64,000 bases of DNA. It comes from Sutcliffiella horikoshii (GTDB lineage Bacteria > Bacillota > Bacilli > Bacillales > Bacillaceae_I). The position numbers and the translations under genes were made by a program. The notes below the pieces were generated by a model, which was not told the DNA's origin, did no database searches, and was given only the letters and a program-made list of their open reading frames with translations. Each line of letters opens with the position of its first letter. The first letter of the stretch is position 1. The stretch is taken from the NCBI RefSeq assembly GCF_019931755.1, contig NZ_CP082918.1:910001-974000 (forward strand), in the 5' to 3' direction. Positions 44,548 to 52,149 of the stretch are shown here, piece by piece.

Positions 44548-45078
44548 ATGAAATGGTTACGTGGACCGAAAATGGCAATCCTTTGGACAGTTTTAAGAGT
44601 TTGGTTGGGGGTACAATGGCTAAAGGCCGGTTTGCCGAAAATAGGAACATTTGATGCAGAAGGATTTCTACATGGCGCCATTGCAAAAGCGGAAGGAGCA
44701 CACCCGGCGGTACAAGGGTGGTACGCAGGATTTCTTGAGAATGTAGCATTGCCTAACGTTGGTTTGATCAACATATTAATCCCTTGGGGCGAGGTACTGG
44801 TGGGGATTGCACTCATACTTGGCTTAGCAACTTTGCCGGCACTTATAGGGGCAGCATTTATGAACTTGAACTTTCTTTTGGCCGGAACCGTCAGCACGAA
44901 CCCTGTCCTCTATACTGCAGCAATATTACTGATTGCAGCAGGTACGGCAGCTACCTTCTATGGGCTGGATCGCTTTGTAGTGAAATATATAAAAGAAAAA
45001 ATGGATGAACGCAAGATGAAACGTACCGGTGGAAACGGACGTAAGACAATGGATGGTGGCCATGCAGTAGCACATTGA
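44548..45078 (+). CDS. DoxX-family membrane protein, likely Rex-regulated
   Basis: The 176-residue protein has about four membrane segments. DoxX-type features are VWLGVQWLKAGLPKIG near the N terminus, and NILIPWGEVLVGIALILG followed by GAAFMNLNFLLAGTVSTNP. The C terminus is a basic, Gly-rich cytoplasmic tail. DoxX proteins are linked to redox chemistry at the membrane (quinone or thiol), but this one is uncharacterised. AGGAGGAG fixes ATG 44548. Two Rex-like palindromes upstream suggest induction at low oxygen or high NADH. Confidence 0.85.
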   Translation: MKWLRGPKMAILWTVLRVWLGVQWLKAGLPKIGTFDAEGFLHGAIAKAEGAHPAVQGWYAGFLENVALPNVGLINILIPWGEVLVGIALILGLATLPALIGAAFMNLNFLLAGTVSTNPVLYTAAILLIAAGTAATFYGLDRFVVKYIKEKMDERKMKRTGGNGRKTMDGGHAVAH

Positions 45079-45096
45079 ATGTATGGGGTTGAATGG

Positions 45097-45133
45097 AAAA
45101 AGCGACGTGAGATGGTTCACGTTGCTTTTTTTA
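45097..45133 (+). terminator. Terminator of doxX
   Basis: AAAGC-ACGTGA pairs with TCACGT-GCTT and is followed by a T run. Confidence 0.85.
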
Positions 45134-45203
45134 GTTGGGAAAAAATAAAAAGGGAATTATTGGATACGTGTAGAATAGGGTAGTAATAAAGGGGGCGGGG
45201 TTG

Positions 45204-45389
45204 ATGATTTTTTGGATAGTAGTCTCTATTGTTGTTGTATCTTTTTTAGCATTCGGATATTGGTTAGATAGAAAAACAGATCGTTATAAATCCATGTCTG
45301 ATAAGAAAGTTAAAGAAGGCATTGAATCGATTAAGGATGAAGCACAAAGGCAGGGTCCGGCTGATATTACAAAACATTTGGGCCCATGA
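45204..45389 (+). CDS. Small single-pass membrane protein
   Basis: The protein has 61 residues: one membrane helix (about residues 3-20) and a charged cytoplasmic tail (DRKTDRYKSMSDKKVKEGIE). ATG 45204 follows GGGGGCGGGG; TTG 45201 is an equal in-frame alternative. No family recognised. Its terminator is the site behind which the intron inserted. Confidence 0.6.
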   Translation: MIFWIVVSIVVVSFLAFGYWLDRKTDRYKSMSDKKVKEGIESIKDEAQRQGPADITKHLGP

Positions 45390-45400
45390 TTTGGCAGATG

Positions 45401-45428
45401 GCAGTTACCTGAGGGTAAGTGCTTTTTT
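45401..45428 (+). terminator. Terminator hairpin preceding the group II intron
   Basis: GCAGTTACC and GGGTAAGTGC form the stem with one mismatch, followed by six T residues. The intron begins 3 bp after the T run. Confidence 0.8.
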
Positions 45429-45430
45429 GG

Positions 45431-47286
45431 GTGTGCCAGGCATGGCATCTATCTAGGTGGTGAAAGTCCACTGTGGGGGTACACATCGACCAACCACTAA
45501 GGAAGCGCAAGGTACTTACCGTGAGGTAAGGGCGGGAGGAAGCGTGGAATAAAATCTTGGCTCGACGAACAGAAATCTGATACTAAGGCTCTTCAAAGGG
45601 ATGAGGCTCCTCAACAAGTCAAAGTCCAAAAGATGTGCGTAACTTTGTAGGGTAAATCAGGCGAGTAAAAGAGGAAAGATAGTTGTCTTACCCTGGGAGG
45701 TCTTGCGGATGTACCAAGGTACAGTCGAAAAAGGTTTGCCGCAAGAAGTCAGCCGAAGCCATAGTAGTGGAATTATTCCATGAAGGGCTGAACAATTTAT
45801 AGTGTTTCGACACCACGAATGCGTAAGTGAAGTGTTCCGAATGTGTTAATGGTGAACGTATGAGCGTATCTCAGAGGATAACCAAAATGGAATAATCACT
45901 TACTACGTGAACGGATAGGAGAAACGAGTGTGGAACTTTTAGAACAAATACTAAGTAATCAAAACATGAATGAAGCTTACCTTCGTGTCTATAAAAACAA
46001 AGGTGCGAGTGGGGTCGACGGAATAACGGTCGATGAATTAAAGCAATATCTGAAAGAGCACAAAGACGAGCTGCGTCAGCGCATCAGAACAAGAAAATAC
46101 CAACCACAAGCTGCCTTAAGAGTGGAAATCCCAAAAGAAAATGGCAAGATGCGCAAATTGGGAATACCAACAGTAGTGGATAGGGTAGTTCAACAAGCCA
46201 TCCATCAAATACTCAGCCCGATATTTGAAAAGCAGTTCAGCGAATTTAGTTATGGCTTCAGACCCAAAAGAAGCTGTGAGATGGCAATTATTAAAAGCCT
46301 TGAATTTCTAAATGATGGACATAACTGGGTTGTGGACATTGATCTTGAAAGGTTTTTCGATACAGTCCACCATGATAAACTCATGCGAATCATCTCTAAC
46401 ACAATAGATGATGGAGATGTCATCTCTCTAATAAGAAAATATCTCGTCAGTGGAGTGATGGTGAATGGAAGATATGAGACCACACCAGTTGGGACTCCGC
46501 AAGGAGGAAACCTAAGTCCACTTCTGAGTAATATTATGTTGAACGAATTGGATAAGGAACTAGAAAGTAGAGGACTCCAATTTGTAAGATATGCAGATGA
46601 CGCCCTAATTTTTGTGAAGAGTGAGAAAGCGGCTAATAGAGTGATGGATTCAATTGTACGGTTCATAGAAAAGAAATTAGGACTGATAGTCAACATGGAA
46701 AAGAGTAAAATCTCTCGTCCCAATGACTTGAAATTCTTAGGTTTTGGTTACTACTACGATAGTAAAAGTAAGAAATATCAAGTACGACCTCATCCTGACT
46801 CCATTCAAAAATTCCAACGGAAGCTTCGGAAATTAACAAAGCGAAATTGGAGTATACGGTTGGACTATCGAATAATAAAACTAAAACAAGTCATAATCGG
46901 ATGGGTTAATTACTTTAGAACTTCAAATATGAAAACAGCAATGACTGAGATAGACCAGAAGCTTCGCTCCAGAATCAGAGTTATCATTTGGAAGCAATGG
47001 AAGGTACCGAAAAAACAAATCAAATCGCTTGTCCAACTAGGAATTCCGAAGGAAGAAGCGAAAGGGTTAACTTTCTGTCGGAGAGGTTACCGGTTCATCG
47101 GACTATCAAAAGTTATTCATAGAGCTATCTCAAACAAAAGATTAAAGCAGAGGGGATTCCCCTCTGCTTTAGAACATTATCTAAAAGTACACACTGTAAT
47201 ATAAATTGAACCGCCGTATACGGAACCGTATGTACGGTGGTGTGAGAGGGGCGAAAATAATTTAAGTTATTTTCCCTCTACTCGAT
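45431..47286 (+). mobile_element. Group II intron, class C type, with maturase gene
   Basis: The 5' end GTGTGCCAGG begins right after a terminator T run. About 500 bp of structured RNA precedes the reverse-transcriptase gene. The domain V-like stem (GAACCGCCGTATACGG ... CCGTATGTACGGTGGTG) is at about 47210-47250. A domain VI-like stem and the CTACTCGAT 3' end follow. Insertion directly behind a terminator is the hallmark of class C introns. Boundaries are from motif reading; the 3' end could be off by a few bases. Confidence 0.88.
45930..47204 (+). CDS. ltrA: Group II intron reverse transcriptase/maturase
   Basis: The 424-residue protein has RT domains: KNKGASGVDGITVDEL (RT0/1), RKLGIPTVVDRVVQQAIHQI, SYGFRPKRSCEMAI, DIDLERFFDTVHH, GTPQGGNLSPLLSNIMLNEL, the catalytic FVRYADDALIF, and MEKSKISR with FLGF. 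The maturase X region follows (IIGWVNYFRTSNM). No HNH endonuclease domain is present, as expected for class C introns. The GTG start at 45930 is preceded by GGAGAAACGA. The frame is intact, so the intron may still be active. Confidence 0.95.
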   Translation: MELLEQILSNQNMNEAYLRVYKNKGASGVDGITVDELKQYLKEHKDELRQRIRTRKYQPQAALRVEIPKENGKMRKLGIPTVVDRVVQQAIHQILSPIFEKQFSEFSYGFRPKRSCEMAIIKSLEFLNDGHNWVVDIDLERFFDTVHHDKLMRIISNTIDDGDVISLIRKYLVSGVMVNGRYETTPVGTPQGGNLSPLLSNIMLNELDKELESRGLQFVRYADDALIFVKSEKAANRVMDSIVRFIEKKLGLIVNMEKSKISRPNDLKFLGFGYYYDSKSKKYQVRPHPDSIQKFQRKLRKLTKRNWSIRLDYRIIKLKQVIIGWVNYFRTSNMKTAMTEIDQKLRSRIRVIIWKQWKVPKKQIKSLVQLGIPKEEAKGLTFCRRGYRFIGLSKVIHRAISNKRLKQRGFPSALEHYLKVHTVI

Positions 47287-47292
47287 TTGATT

Positions 47293-47329
47293 AAAAAGCC
47301 GGGCATGATATGGTTCAATCAAGCCCGAC
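47293..47329 (-). terminator. Terminator of yfhD
   Basis: On the minus strand GTCGGGCTTGAT pairs with ATCATGCCCGGC and is followed by five T residues. The intron thus lies between two convergent terminators. Confidence 0.8.
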
Positions 47330-47341
47330 CCAAATGTGGAA

Positions 47342-47539
47342 CTATCTAAAGGTATCCTTCTTGCTGTTCCGTTTAATTCCAGCTGCTGATGCGCGAGCTT
47401 GTGCTTCAAGGATTTCATTATCTGCATGTTGCTCGTTCGCGAATTCTGCATCTTGTGCAGCTTTTTTCATGTTCTTAGGTACTTGTGGAAGTGATGATTT
47501 GTTCTTGCCACCAGATTGATGTCCGCGTGAACGTCCCAT
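47342..47539 (-). CDS. yfhD: YfhD family small protein
   Basis: The 65-residue hydrophilic protein matches the YfhD family: MGRSRGHQSGGKNKSSLPQV at the start, PKNMKKAAQDAEF, then an acidic stretch with ADNEILEAQARA. AGGAGGGT lies 5-6 bases before the ATG on the minus strand. In B. subtilis yfhD and yfhE are adjacent; here a repeat array lies between them. Function unknown; sequence style resembles small spore proteins. Confidence 0.8.
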   Translation of the reverse strand: MGRSRGHQSGGKNKSSLPQVPKNMKKAAQDAEFANEQHADNEILEAQARASAAGIKRNSKKDTFR

Positions 47540-47710
47540 TCGAAACCCTCCTAAGAATATGCGATAGACATAAGGTACAAGCGCTTTTAGGTCCTTTATG
47601 TCTTCTTGAATAGGTTAACCTGAGGAGAGGAGGGTGATGTGAGGGAGATGTTGGAGAGAAAGCGTTGGACAGAATATTGGTAGCTGTCCAGAATGTGGGA
47701 TTTTTTGCAA

Positions 47711-47872
47711 ATCGCCCGTTCTCTATTATCGCCCGTAATTTTAAATTTTCGCCCGATTACTTCTAAAAATCGCCCGTAAAATCGAAATTTCGCCCGATAA
47801 TGGTCGGAAATCGCCCGAAACGAAAATCGCCTCAGAATATAATAGAAAATCGCCCGAAACGAGAATCGAGCC
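47711..47872 (-). repeat. 21-bp periodic array, family with core ATCGGGCGA (locus B)
   Basis: CGCCCG cores on the plus strand begin at 47713, 47730, 47750, 47771, 47791, 47812 and 47851, with a decayed copy at 47828. Most spacings are 20-21 bp. The core is the reverse complement of locus A at 32131. It lies between yfhE and yfhD, downstream-sense of yfhE. Confidence 0.9.
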
Positions 47873-47952
47873 AGCCTCTCCAAACGAAAATGAAAACCCT
47901 CCCCATTAATACAAGCTTTTAAAGGGAAGGGTCGACCAAGCCAAAAACTATT

Positions 47953-48075
47953 CTATCTGCGTCTTTCCGTATATCCGCCTACTCGGTCTGCCATTTTAAA
48001 CTCACGAGAGTAGGTAACTTCCTGCGTTTTGCTCAATGTAGTCTTTGTTTTTTCACGACGTTTTTTATCACTCAT
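47953..48075 (-). CDS. yfhE: YfhE family small protein
   Basis: The 40-residue basic protein reads MSDKKRREKTKTTLSKTQEV, followed by TYSREFKMADRVGGYTERRR. This matches the YfhE family of very small Bacillus proteins, including the conserved TQEV-Y-REFK-AD segment. AAGGAGGGATTCTTG before the ATG at 48075 is a strong ribosome site. It keeps the yfhD/yfhE order known in B. subtilis. Function unknown. Confidence 0.85.
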   Translation of the reverse strand: MSDKKRREKTKTTLSKTQEVTYSREFKMADRVGGYTERRR

Positions 48076-48179
48076 CAAGAATCCCTCCTTAATATCTGCA
48101 TACCTACAGTTTTGGCCAAAAGGTGGGAAAATATACTAAAAAGCGCCTGCCCCACAACATAGGGCAGACGCAATATTTT

Positions 48180-48743
48180 TTAAGCTTCTTTTAACTGATG
48201 TTCTTCATGCAGCACTTCGTGTCCTGTGCGAAGTTTGTATAGTGTATATTGGTCGCGTGAGATTTCGTAAAGATTGTAGATATCTTCTCCGCCGTTGATT
48301 TCATCTAATAGGCTTTTGCGTGTTTCATTTGCAAGAACGACATAAGGTATCTTTTCCGCCGCTTTTGTAGAGCGAACATTTACCTTGCGGATGCGCATGA
48401 AAATGGATTGTATATCGAGTTCGTAAAAAAGTTCCTCGAAGAATTGATCCTTGGCAGGCTGATTGTAGCCTTTGCCATGGTATGGTTTGCCTAGCCAAGT
48501 GCCTAGGAAGCCAGCTCCGTCTTGCACGTCGAAAAGATTGATTGTTCCAATTGGAGTGCCCCACTCATCTAGAATGGTACGTGAAATCAATTCTCCGCGT
48601 TCTTCCGCTTCGATGGTTTGTTTTGTTAGGAAAAGAAACTCATCGTAGGAATACGCTTTATGACGCACAAAAGGGAAGACTTCAGGGTGCACCATTAACT
48701 CATAAAGAGTTTGAGATTCTTGGAAATCACGTTTTTTGAGCAT
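48180..48743 (-). CDS. GNAT-family N-acetyltransferase
   Basis: The protein has about 187 residues. GNAT-type features are YELMVHPEVFPFVRHKAYSY near the start, GTINLFDVQDGAGFLGTWLG, and the acetyl-CoA loop PYHGKGYNQPAKDQFFEELF, followed by FMRIRKVNVRSTKAAEKI. It is likely a RimJ/RimL-like enzyme, with substrate unknown. ATG 48743 is chosen because GGAGGG lies 6 bases upstream; a longer frame would run through the leader hairpins. That GGAGGG is paired in a hairpin and the leader contains a tRNA-like fold, so control of expression is probably unusual. Confidence 0.82.
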   Translation of the reverse strand: MLKKRDFQESQTLYELMVHPEVFPFVRHKAYSYDEFLFLTKQTIEAEERGELISRTILDEWGTPIGTINLFDVQDGAGFLGTWLGKPYHGKGYNQPAKDQFFEELFYELDIQSIFMRIRKVNVRSTKAAEKIPYVVLANETRKSLLDEINGGEDIYNLYEISRDQYTLYKLRTGHEVLHEEHQLKEA

Positions 48744-48749
48744 GTCTAA

Positions 48750-48764
48750 CCCTCCAATTGAGGG
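48750..48764 (-). promoter_or_regulatory. Ribosome-site-sequestering hairpin of the GNAT gene
   Basis: On the minus strand CCCTC-AATTG-GAGGG folds with the Shine-Dalgarno GGAGGG in its 3' arm, 6 bases from the start codon. This would reduce translation unless the stem is opened. Confidence 0.6.
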
Positions 48765-48793
48765 CAGAACTGTCACGTTCACGTGAAGACTGG

Positions 48794-48837
48794 CCCACCC
48801 TCGAAATTTTTTAAATTACAAAAAATTTCGGGGTGGG
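48794..48837 (-). promoter_or_regulatory. Long near-perfect hairpin in the GNAT leader
   Basis: On the minus strand CCCACCCCGAAATTTTTT pairs with AAAAAATTTCGAGGGTGGG around a 7-nt loop; about 17-18 pairs with one imperfection. Its 5' arm is also the 3' strand of the tRNA-like T-arm and acceptor, so the two folds compete. Confidence 0.7.
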
Positions 48838-48892
48838 AATCGAACCCACTAGAACCAGTTTAACTGGTGGCGCACCATTTGCCTTCCCTAAC
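48826..48892 (-). ncRNA. tRNA-like element in the GNAT leader
   Basis: Read on the minus strand there is an acceptor-like GTTAGGG/CCCGAAA pair (five of seven pairs) and a D-like arm GGC-AAATGGTGC-GCC containing the GG doublet. An anticodon-like arm ACCA-GTTAAAC-TGGT would present UAA after U33 with a purine at 37. A perfect T-arm GTGGG-TTCGATT-CCCAC follows. At 67 nt, with a poor acceptor and no CCA, it is not a standard tRNA gene. It may be a tRNA-like small RNA or a tRNA mimic in a switch. Confidence 0.5.
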
Positions 48893-48978
48893 ATTTTAAA
48901 CACAAATTGTTAGTTGATTTAATTTTGTTTACCTACGTATCATACTCGATTTTATTTAAAAAGGAAACAACTTTTTTG

Positions 48979-50106
48979 TTAATTTTTTTGGTAAATTATT
49001 TCACCTTCAACCATTGTCATGACAGGCTTTGCGAGGAATTGAAACGGGTGATGTGACCATAGTACCAAGTCGGCATCTTTCCCGGTTTCGATACTCCCGA
49101 CCCGGTCGGAAACATTCAGGTTTTTAGCCGCAGTAATGGTTATTCCCTCTAGTGCTTTTTGTTCATCCAATCCTTCTCTCACTGCCAATGCTGCACACAC
49201 ATTTAAATACTGGACCGGGGTATATGGATGGTCTGTTGTAATGGAAACTTCGACACCTGCTTCTGCCAATGCCTGATAGGTTCTCCAGTTTTTATTTTTC
49301 AGTTCAATTTTGGATCTCCTTGTCATTGTGGGACCAACACAGACTTTCATGTTTCGTCCTCGCAATTCGTTTGCGATCAGATGTCCTTCTGTACAATGCT
49401 CAATTGTAAAACGTAGATTGAATTCATCTGCAAAACGGACGGCAGACATGATATCATCCGCCCTGTGAGCATGGATGCGCACAGGAATCTTCTGTTCAAG
49501 TGCCATCACAATCGGCTTTATCCGGAGGTTTTCCGGATTGTCGTAATATTTTGCCTGATAAAAGGCTTCGCGAAGCATGCCCATTATCCCCATACGGGTA
49601 ATGGAATCCTTATTTCCCTGACTGTGAATTCGCTTTGGATTTTCTCCAAAAGCGACCTTGAGGCCAGCCGTTTCCTGAATGATCATTTTAGAAATGTTAA
49701 CGCCATGGGTTTTGATTACCGAGGTGGTTCCACCAATAACATTCGCACTTCCCGGCATAATGTGAACGGTTGTGATTCCATACTGGATGGCATCTTGAAA
49801 ACCAGGATCAAAAGGGTGAACCCCGTCCAGGGCACGGATATGCGGAGTCAAGGGCTCGACTGTCTCATTGGCATCGTTTCCTGCCCAGCCGGTTCCTTCA
49901 TCATATAAGCCAAGGTGGGTGTGTACATCAATAAATCCCGGGAATAAAAATTTTTCGTTACATTCTATCACTTTCCCGTTTTCAGGGACCGTTAATCCTT
50001 TGCCAATCATCTTTATTTTCCCATTTTCGGTAATCACATCACCGTTATAAAGCGGAGGTGATGTGATGGGATAAACCGTTGCGTTTCGAAACATCACTAT
50101 ACCCAT
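48979..50106 (-). CDS. Amidohydrolase (imidazolonepropionase-like)
   Basis: The 375-residue metal-dependent hydrolase has an N-terminal beta-sandwich part and the first metal site FPGFIDVHTHLGLYDEG. GGTTSVIKTHG follows; later come IPVRIHAHRADDI, FTIEHCTEGH and the catalytic Asp in ISITTDHPYTP-type context (VSITTDHP). The C-terminal GKDADLVLWSHHPFQF is typical. No signal peptide. AGGAG precedes ATG 50106. The family acts on C-N bonds in rings or amides; substrate unknown. Confidence 0.88.
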   Translation of the reverse strand: MGIVMFRNATVYPITSPPLYNGDVITENGKIKMIGKGLTVPENGKVIECNEKFLFPGFIDVHTHLGLYDEGTGWAGNDANETVEPLTPHIRALDGVHPFDPGFQDAIQYGITTVHIMPGSANVIGGTTSVIKTHGVNISKMIIQETAGLKVAFGENPKRIHSQGNKDSITRMGIMGMLREAFYQAKYYDNPENLRIKPIVMALEQKIPVRIHAHRADDIMSAVRFADEFNLRFTIEHCTEGHLIANELRGRNMKVCVGPTMTRRSKIELKNKNWRTYQALAEAGVEVSITTDHPYTPVQYLNVCAALAVREGLDEQKALEGITITAAKNLNVSDRVGSIETGKDADLVLWSHHPFQFLAKPVMTMVEGEIIYQKN

Positions 50107-50129
50107 AGAAGACTCCTAATTTTCTGTCA

Positions 50130-51041
50130 TTACTTTGATTGTAATATGTCGGACAGAGCGTCATCAAGATGGGAAAATAAGAAATTATAGCCTTTTTGCT
50201 CTAATTTTGTTGGCAACACCTTTTGGCCCTCAAGTACGAGCACACTCATTTCTCCAAGAGCCGCCTTCAAAGCAAAACCAGGTGTTGGAAACCAGTGTGG
50301 TCGTCCCATCACCTTTCCTAGTGTTTTACCGAAGTCTTTCATTTGTTTGGGGTGCGGGGCCACTACATTCACAGGCCCTTCTAAATCTTTATTTTCCATG
50401 CTAAAAGCTATAGCTCCTACTACATCCTTGATATGCACCCATGACATCCATTGTTCACCAGAGCCGATTTTCCCGCCAACAAACATTTTGTAAGGAAGCA
50501 TCATCCTTGGAAGTGCGCCTTCGTCTTTATCCAAAACAATGCCAAAACGGGTAAAAACAGTGCGGATACCTTCAGCCTTCGCATGCTCCGCTTCTTTTTC
50601 CCAGGCGTACACAGTCGAAGCAAGAAAATCAGATCCAGGAGTAGTGTCTTCTTCTGTAAAAGTTTGAGTGTCTGAAGTCCCGTAAAAGCCAATTGCACTG
50701 GCATTCACCAGCACTTCCGGTTTATTTTGTAAAACACCGATGATCCTATTGATTTCTTTTGTGGAAGAAATACGACTCTCAATTATTTTCTTCTTCTGTT
50801 CCTCCGTCCAGCGACCACTGTTGATGGATTCGCCGGCTAGGTTTACAAAAGCATACATTCCGTCCAAACTTGTTTCCGGGGAGGAAGATTCTTTTAGCCA
50901 CTCTACATAGGTGACATTTGCTTTTTCCTTTTTATTCGAGGTGTTTCGCGTTAAAATAAAGATAGAGTGTCCTTTATCAATTAAATGGTCTGTCAGTGCT
51001 TGACCAACAAGCCCCGTACCGCCTGCAATGGCAATCTTCAT
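50130..51041 (-). CDS. yfhF: TIGR01777-family epimerase/reductase (YfhF)
   Basis: The 303-residue SDR-like protein starts with the NAD(P)-binding motif IAIAGGTGLVGQALTDHLIDKG (Gly-rich loop at residues 6-12) and has FVNLAGESINSGRWTEEQK, SAIGFYGTSD and the late GGKIGSGEQWMSWVHIKDVV. All fit the TIGR01777/SDR39U1 family, to which B. subtilis YfhF belongs. It is divergent from recX, as expected for the yfhF-yfhG order. Physiological substrate unknown. Confidence 0.9.
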   Translation of the reverse strand: MKIAIAGGTGLVGQALTDHLIDKGHSIFILTRNTSNKKEKANVTYVEWLKESSSPETSLDGMYAFVNLAGESINSGRWTEEQKKKIIESRISSTKEINRIIGVLQNKPEVLVNASAIGFYGTSDTQTFTEEDTTPGSDFLASTVYAWEKEAEHAKAEGIRTVFTRFGIVLDKDEGALPRMMLPYKMFVGGKIGSGEQWMSWVHIKDVVGAIAFSMENKDLEGPVNVVAPHPKQMKDFGKTLGKVMGRPHWFPTPGFALKAALGEMSVLVLEGQKVLPTKLEQKGYNFLFSHLDDALSDILQSK

Positions 51042-51149
51042 CTATATCACCCTCCATAGAGAATATCTTACATACTATATTAGTTCTTTTCCCTAATTAT
51101 CCTTTATTTAATACGGGCCAATGTGCTATGAAACGGAGTGAGAACCGAA

Positions 51150-51956
51150 ATGGGTAAAATAACAAAAATATCGGTACAGCAAAAAAACAAGGAAAGATTC
51201 AATATTTTCTTGGATGAGGAGTATGCGTTTGCTGTGTACGAAGGGACGCTATTGAAATTCCAGCTAGTAAAAGGCAAGGAACTGGACGAGCTGGATGTAG
51301 AAGAAATCCTCTACAGCGATCAAAGCAATAAAGCCTATAATGCCGCTGTTCACTATCTCTCGTTTAGGATGAGAACAGAAAAAGAAATAGAAGACTATTT
51401 AAAAGAAAAAGAATATGAACCGTTCATTACTAAAGAAATTGTCGTAAGACTGAAGGAGCAGGGTTATTTGAATGACAGGGAATTCACAAACGCGTATGTA
51501 AGGACTCAAGTGAACACCACCTTGAAAGGGCGAGGCGTCATTCAGAAGGAATTGCTTGAAAAAGGTGTGAACAAAGATATTATTGGGGAAGTACTTGAAT
51601 CGGAATACCGTCAGGAAACAGAGCTTGAGCATGCGGTAAAACTTGTTTTGAAGTATGCACCCAAATATAAAAAAGACTCCTTTAAAATCATGATTCAAAA
51701 AGTGGAGCAAGCATTAGTGAGGAAAGGGTACGCTTTTTCCGTTATCCAAATTGCAGTGGAAGAGGCGGAACTTGAGGAAGATACATCAGAAGAGTGGGAA
51801 GCAATTGCCAAACAGGCAGAAAAATACCACCGAAAGTACGCAAAGCTTGAGGGGTACGAATATAAGATGAAAATGAAGGGCGCCTTATATAGAAAAGGAT
51901 TCGGGATAGATTTAATTGATCGGTGGTTGGAGGAGAATGAAGGGAACGAAATTTAA
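51150..51956 (+). CDS. recX: Recombination regulator RecX
   Basis: The protein has about 268 residues and the RecX repeat architecture: ITKISVQQKNKERFNIFLDE at the start, YAFAVYEGTLLKFQLVKGKEL, then three-helix repeats (YLSFRMRTEKEIEDYLKEK, VRLKEQGYLNDREFTNAYV, GRGVIQKELLEKGV). RecX binds and modulates RecA filaments. ATG 51150 lies 11 bases after GGAG; GTG 51138 overlaps that site. recA is not nearby, as in B. subtilis yfhG. The coding region is followed at once by a periodic repeat array. Confidence 0.92.
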   Translation: MGKITKISVQQKNKERFNIFLDEEYAFAVYEGTLLKFQLVKGKELDELDVEEILYSDQSNKAYNAAVHYLSFRMRTEKEIEDYLKEKEYEPFITKEIVVRLKEQGYLNDREFTNAYVRTQVNTTLKGRGVIQKELLEKGVNKDIIGEVLESEYRQETELEHAVKLVLKYAPKYKKDSFKIMIQKVEQALVRKGYAFSVIQIAVEEAELEEDTSEEWEAIAKQAEKYHRKYAKLEGYEYKMKMKGALYRKGFGIDLIDRWLEENEGNEI

Positions 51957-51972
51957 TAAGGTAAAAGTAGCA

Positions 51973-52090
51973 AAATGGTAGAACATTCATGATTAAGTGT
52001 ACAAGTTTGCTCGGGAAATGTAGAAGAGAATCCGGGAAATGTAGAAGGTCCGCTCAAAATGGAAGAACAATTAATATTGGATGTAGAAGT
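51973..52090 (+). repeat. 21-bp periodic array, family with core AAATGTAGAAGG (locus C)
   Basis: Cores TGGTAGAA, TGTACAAG, TGTAGAAG, TGTAGAAG, TGGAAGAA and TGTAGAAG begin at 51976, 51998, 52019, 52040, 52060 and 52082, spaced 22, 21, 21, 20 and 22 bp. The array starts 17 bp after the recX stop with no terminator between, so it should be in the recX 3' untranslated RNA. Confidence 0.88.
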
Positions 52091-52093
52091 CTA

Positions 52094-52138
52094 AAACAGC
52101 AGCAGTTGTTGGAACAGACCTCGTTCCAAACTGCTGCT
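52094..52138. terminator. Long hairpin terminator between recX and the SDR gene
   Basis: AGCAGCAGTT-TTGGAAC pairs with GTTCCAA-ACTGCTGCT; a GTTTTAG tract follows on the minus strand, so it chiefly serves the SDR gene. Confidence 0.7.
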
Positions 52139-52149
52139 AAGCTATTAAA

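Noticed and set aside
47596..47883. Minus-strand frame through the TCGGGCGA array
   Set aside because: The low-complexity peptide comes from the array and breaks where spacing is not 21; no start signal.
48826..48892. Ordinary tRNA-Leu(UAA) gene
   Set aside because: It has only 67 nt, a mismatched acceptor, no CCA and no long variable arm, so it is called tRNA-like only.
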